In this document: in pieces, positions 62,404 to 64,000 of the stretch
Layout of the letters: each line of letters starts with the position of its first letter
Position numbering within the stretch: position 1 is the stretch's first letter
Assembly: GCA_903813345.2 (NCBI GenBank)
Contig: CAIIXF020000009.1
Span: 12,786,347 to 12,850,346 of the forward strand
Reading direction: 5' to 3'
DNA: 64,000 bases
Source: Owenia fusiformis
Taxonomy: Eukaryota > Annelida > Polychaeta > Sabellida > Oweniidae
Position numbers and translations under genes: made by a program
The notes under the pieces: model-generated
Told to the model about the DNA's origin: nothing
Databases searched by the model: none
The model's input: the letters and a program-made list of their open reading frames with translations, nothing else

Positions 62404-63820
62404 TTTTTTGGACCTCCAATTCCGCCCGCCTATTATGTTAAACATCGATGGAAAGAACATTTAGAATACTGTTCGGCTATCGTAATGTGACTTTTGGGAG
62501 CACAGGAGGCAAACATCTAGAAACAGAAAGAAACAATAAGAACTATAGATATATATAGGGTGGTATTTTTACCATGACTGGGTACCATCAAAGAATCTTT
62601 TCGAGACATTAAGTAAGACCATGGGCCCATGGTAAGACGAAGAAGCTAAAATGTCTTTTTGCTACTTTCTGTGAAATAATTAACTGAATTCCATTCTTAT
62701 GTGGGTAAGTGAGTTCATCCCATGATACTACTGAATAACACCCGGGGGAATATTTTTGATATTGAGAAAAATCGTATTGTCCCGCCCAATCACGCTCACG
62801 AAAATCGTATTTACCTACCAATCCCGCTCACGAAAATCGTATTTACCTTCCAATCCCGCTCACGAAAATGGTATTCATCTCTGGTCTTCGGGCTCTCGGG
62901 AAATATCTTATTGTCGCTTGGAATAATATAAAACCCATATCGAATCCCTCCAAGTAAATAACCCCTGTGAACCGCTCCACGATTATCTTACAATTTGTAT
63001 ATTTGCATACTCCACGTGGCGATAATTAGGGCACCTTGAGAATTTGGGCTTTTACAGTATTTCACGTCGACGGACGCTTCATGATATGTGATGTAGTCGA
63101 GCACGTGACTTTGAAAACGACACAAAATCCTTCGACCTGATCACGTGACCCTTCATGCCAAACAAGTTATTCACTTGACTTTATTAATGTTGAACTGCTC
63201 TTTACTTCACGATTGTATATTTTCAGAATGATAACCAATATTCTGAGAGAATGTGGTAAAATAATTATAGCCAATAAAGCGAGTTTGTGAAGGAAGTTTT
63301 CAAGACGATGTCATATATGAATTGTGGGAAACATATTGTTCTGTCCTGTCTGCAGATGCATGGTTAACAAAATGCCTAACTTATAATTATGTGTATTCTG
63401 ATTTATAGTTAGATACTCAATGTTCACGTAGTGGATCAGTCAGGTAATACGTCACAATATATCACAAGGTACTGATAAGTTTATGGGTTAGCGATAATTC
63501 CCCTTAGTTGAGTTTACGAGAAAAGAAAATCATATAGTGCCAAGTAGACCAGCATACTATAGATCCATTGTATGTCATGACACTTATAGACTAATCGATC
63601 AAATGAAAATAACTAGAACGTCTAATCCAGCGATAACTCCACGATTTATTGACAAAGTCCCTTCATCAATGAGTAATAAAAGTTGTTGATACCGCCATAT
63701 CTTTTGATATAAAAACCTAATTAATAATCGCTTCTACCATAACTCCAACAACAGGTGTCATGTAGTTTATTAGACTAGTATATGTTACTTATCTTTCTGC
63801 ACAACTTAGTGCCCATATTT
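62404..63820. other. Right flank, mostly nothing recognised
   Basis: 62788-62884 carries three copies of a 32-bp unit (see separate entry). Two CACGTGA words near 63101-63150. No gene seen. Confidence 0.4.
62788..62884. repeat. Three tandem copies of a 32-bp unit
   Basis: AATCMCGCTCACGAAAAT followed by CGTATTTACCTWCC, starting at 62788, 62820 and 62852; the third is diverged. Contiguous, with no spacers. Confidence 0.85.
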
Positions 63821-64000
63821 ACAGGGTGGTCCAAAAAAATGAACCCCTGCAACAGGCTATATTTTCCTTAATACTTGCACGAATAGACTCATATTATCAC
63901 ATGTTGTAGATGCCTGACATGCCTGAAAATTAGATATTGTGCAAAATTTTACCAATGTGATTCACAGAAATTGTTGAAACACATTTGATGATCTTAAACA
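63821..64000. mobile_element. Left end of another CAGGGTGGTCCAAAAAAA element, cut by window edge
   Basis: ACAGGGTGGTCCAAAAAAAT at 63821 matches the Tc1/mariner-type termini of the elements at 11406 and 27295. The right end is outside the window. Confidence 0.6.

Noticed and set aside
62788-62884. Three regularly spaced 32-bp repeats, considered as CRISPR-like
   Set aside because: The copies are contiguous without unique spacers, in an animal genome; an ordinary tandem repeat.

Overview
This is an AT-rich animal nuclear sequence, most likely from a marine invertebrate. The genes are split into short exons with GT-AG introns of 0.1-10 kb, and the introns are packed with small foldback transposons and minisatellites. 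Both gene families found are metazoan. I cannot assign a phylum from the sequence alone.

Four protein-coding loci are supported. (1) On the minus strand, 5379-5606 is a first coding exon: a signal peptide plus the start of a periplasmic-binding-protein-like (ANF-receptor) ligand-binding domain. The rest of that receptor lies beyond the left edge. (2) On the plus strand, 12833-21250 is a complete six-exon calponin/transgelin-type gene of 201 codons (CH domain plus one calponin repeat). (3) On the minus strand, 22918-51049 holds 21 exons of a receptor guanylyl cyclase. They join without a frame break into 1123 residues: ligand-binding domain, one transmembrane helix, pseudokinase domain, coiled-coil linker, class III cyclase and a 192-residue tail ending in a PDZ-ligand-like ETQV. 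Its first exon or exons are missing and must lie beyond the right edge or in unrecognised sequence between 51 and 64 kb. (4) On the plus strand, 39256-44638 is a second, seven-exon calponin gene lying wholly inside the 10.3-kb intron 35549-45855 of the cyclase. It has gained a first exon encoding a secretory signal peptide and a linker in place of the normal start codon, so it predicts a secreted calponin. This is the most unusual thing in the window.

Layout: 1-5.4 kb, repeats inside the presumed first intron of receptor 1; 5.4-5.6 kb, receptor 1 exon 1; 5.6-12.2 kb, intergenic with small transposons; 12.2-21.3 kb, calponin 1, whose introns hold a 1.47-kb transposon with an internal minisatellite, a 554-bp foldback, a PIF/Harbinger-like MITE and an 812-bp foldback; 21.3-22.7 kb, gap between convergent genes; 22.7-51 kb, the guanylyl cyclase with calponin 2 nested in it; 51-64 kb, gene-poor, dominated by a ~7.8-kb inverted-repeat element (about 54.6-62.4 kb) with subterminal ~350-bp direct repeats and a 1.6-kb minisatellite core.

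Functionally, cGMP signalling and calponin/transgelin proteins meet in smooth-muscle physiology in other animals, so physical interleaving of the two families is suggestive, but co-regulation here is inference. No rRNA, convincing tRNA, CRISPR array or intact transposase gene was found. Two decayed transposase C-termini of the Tc1/mariner type are visible.
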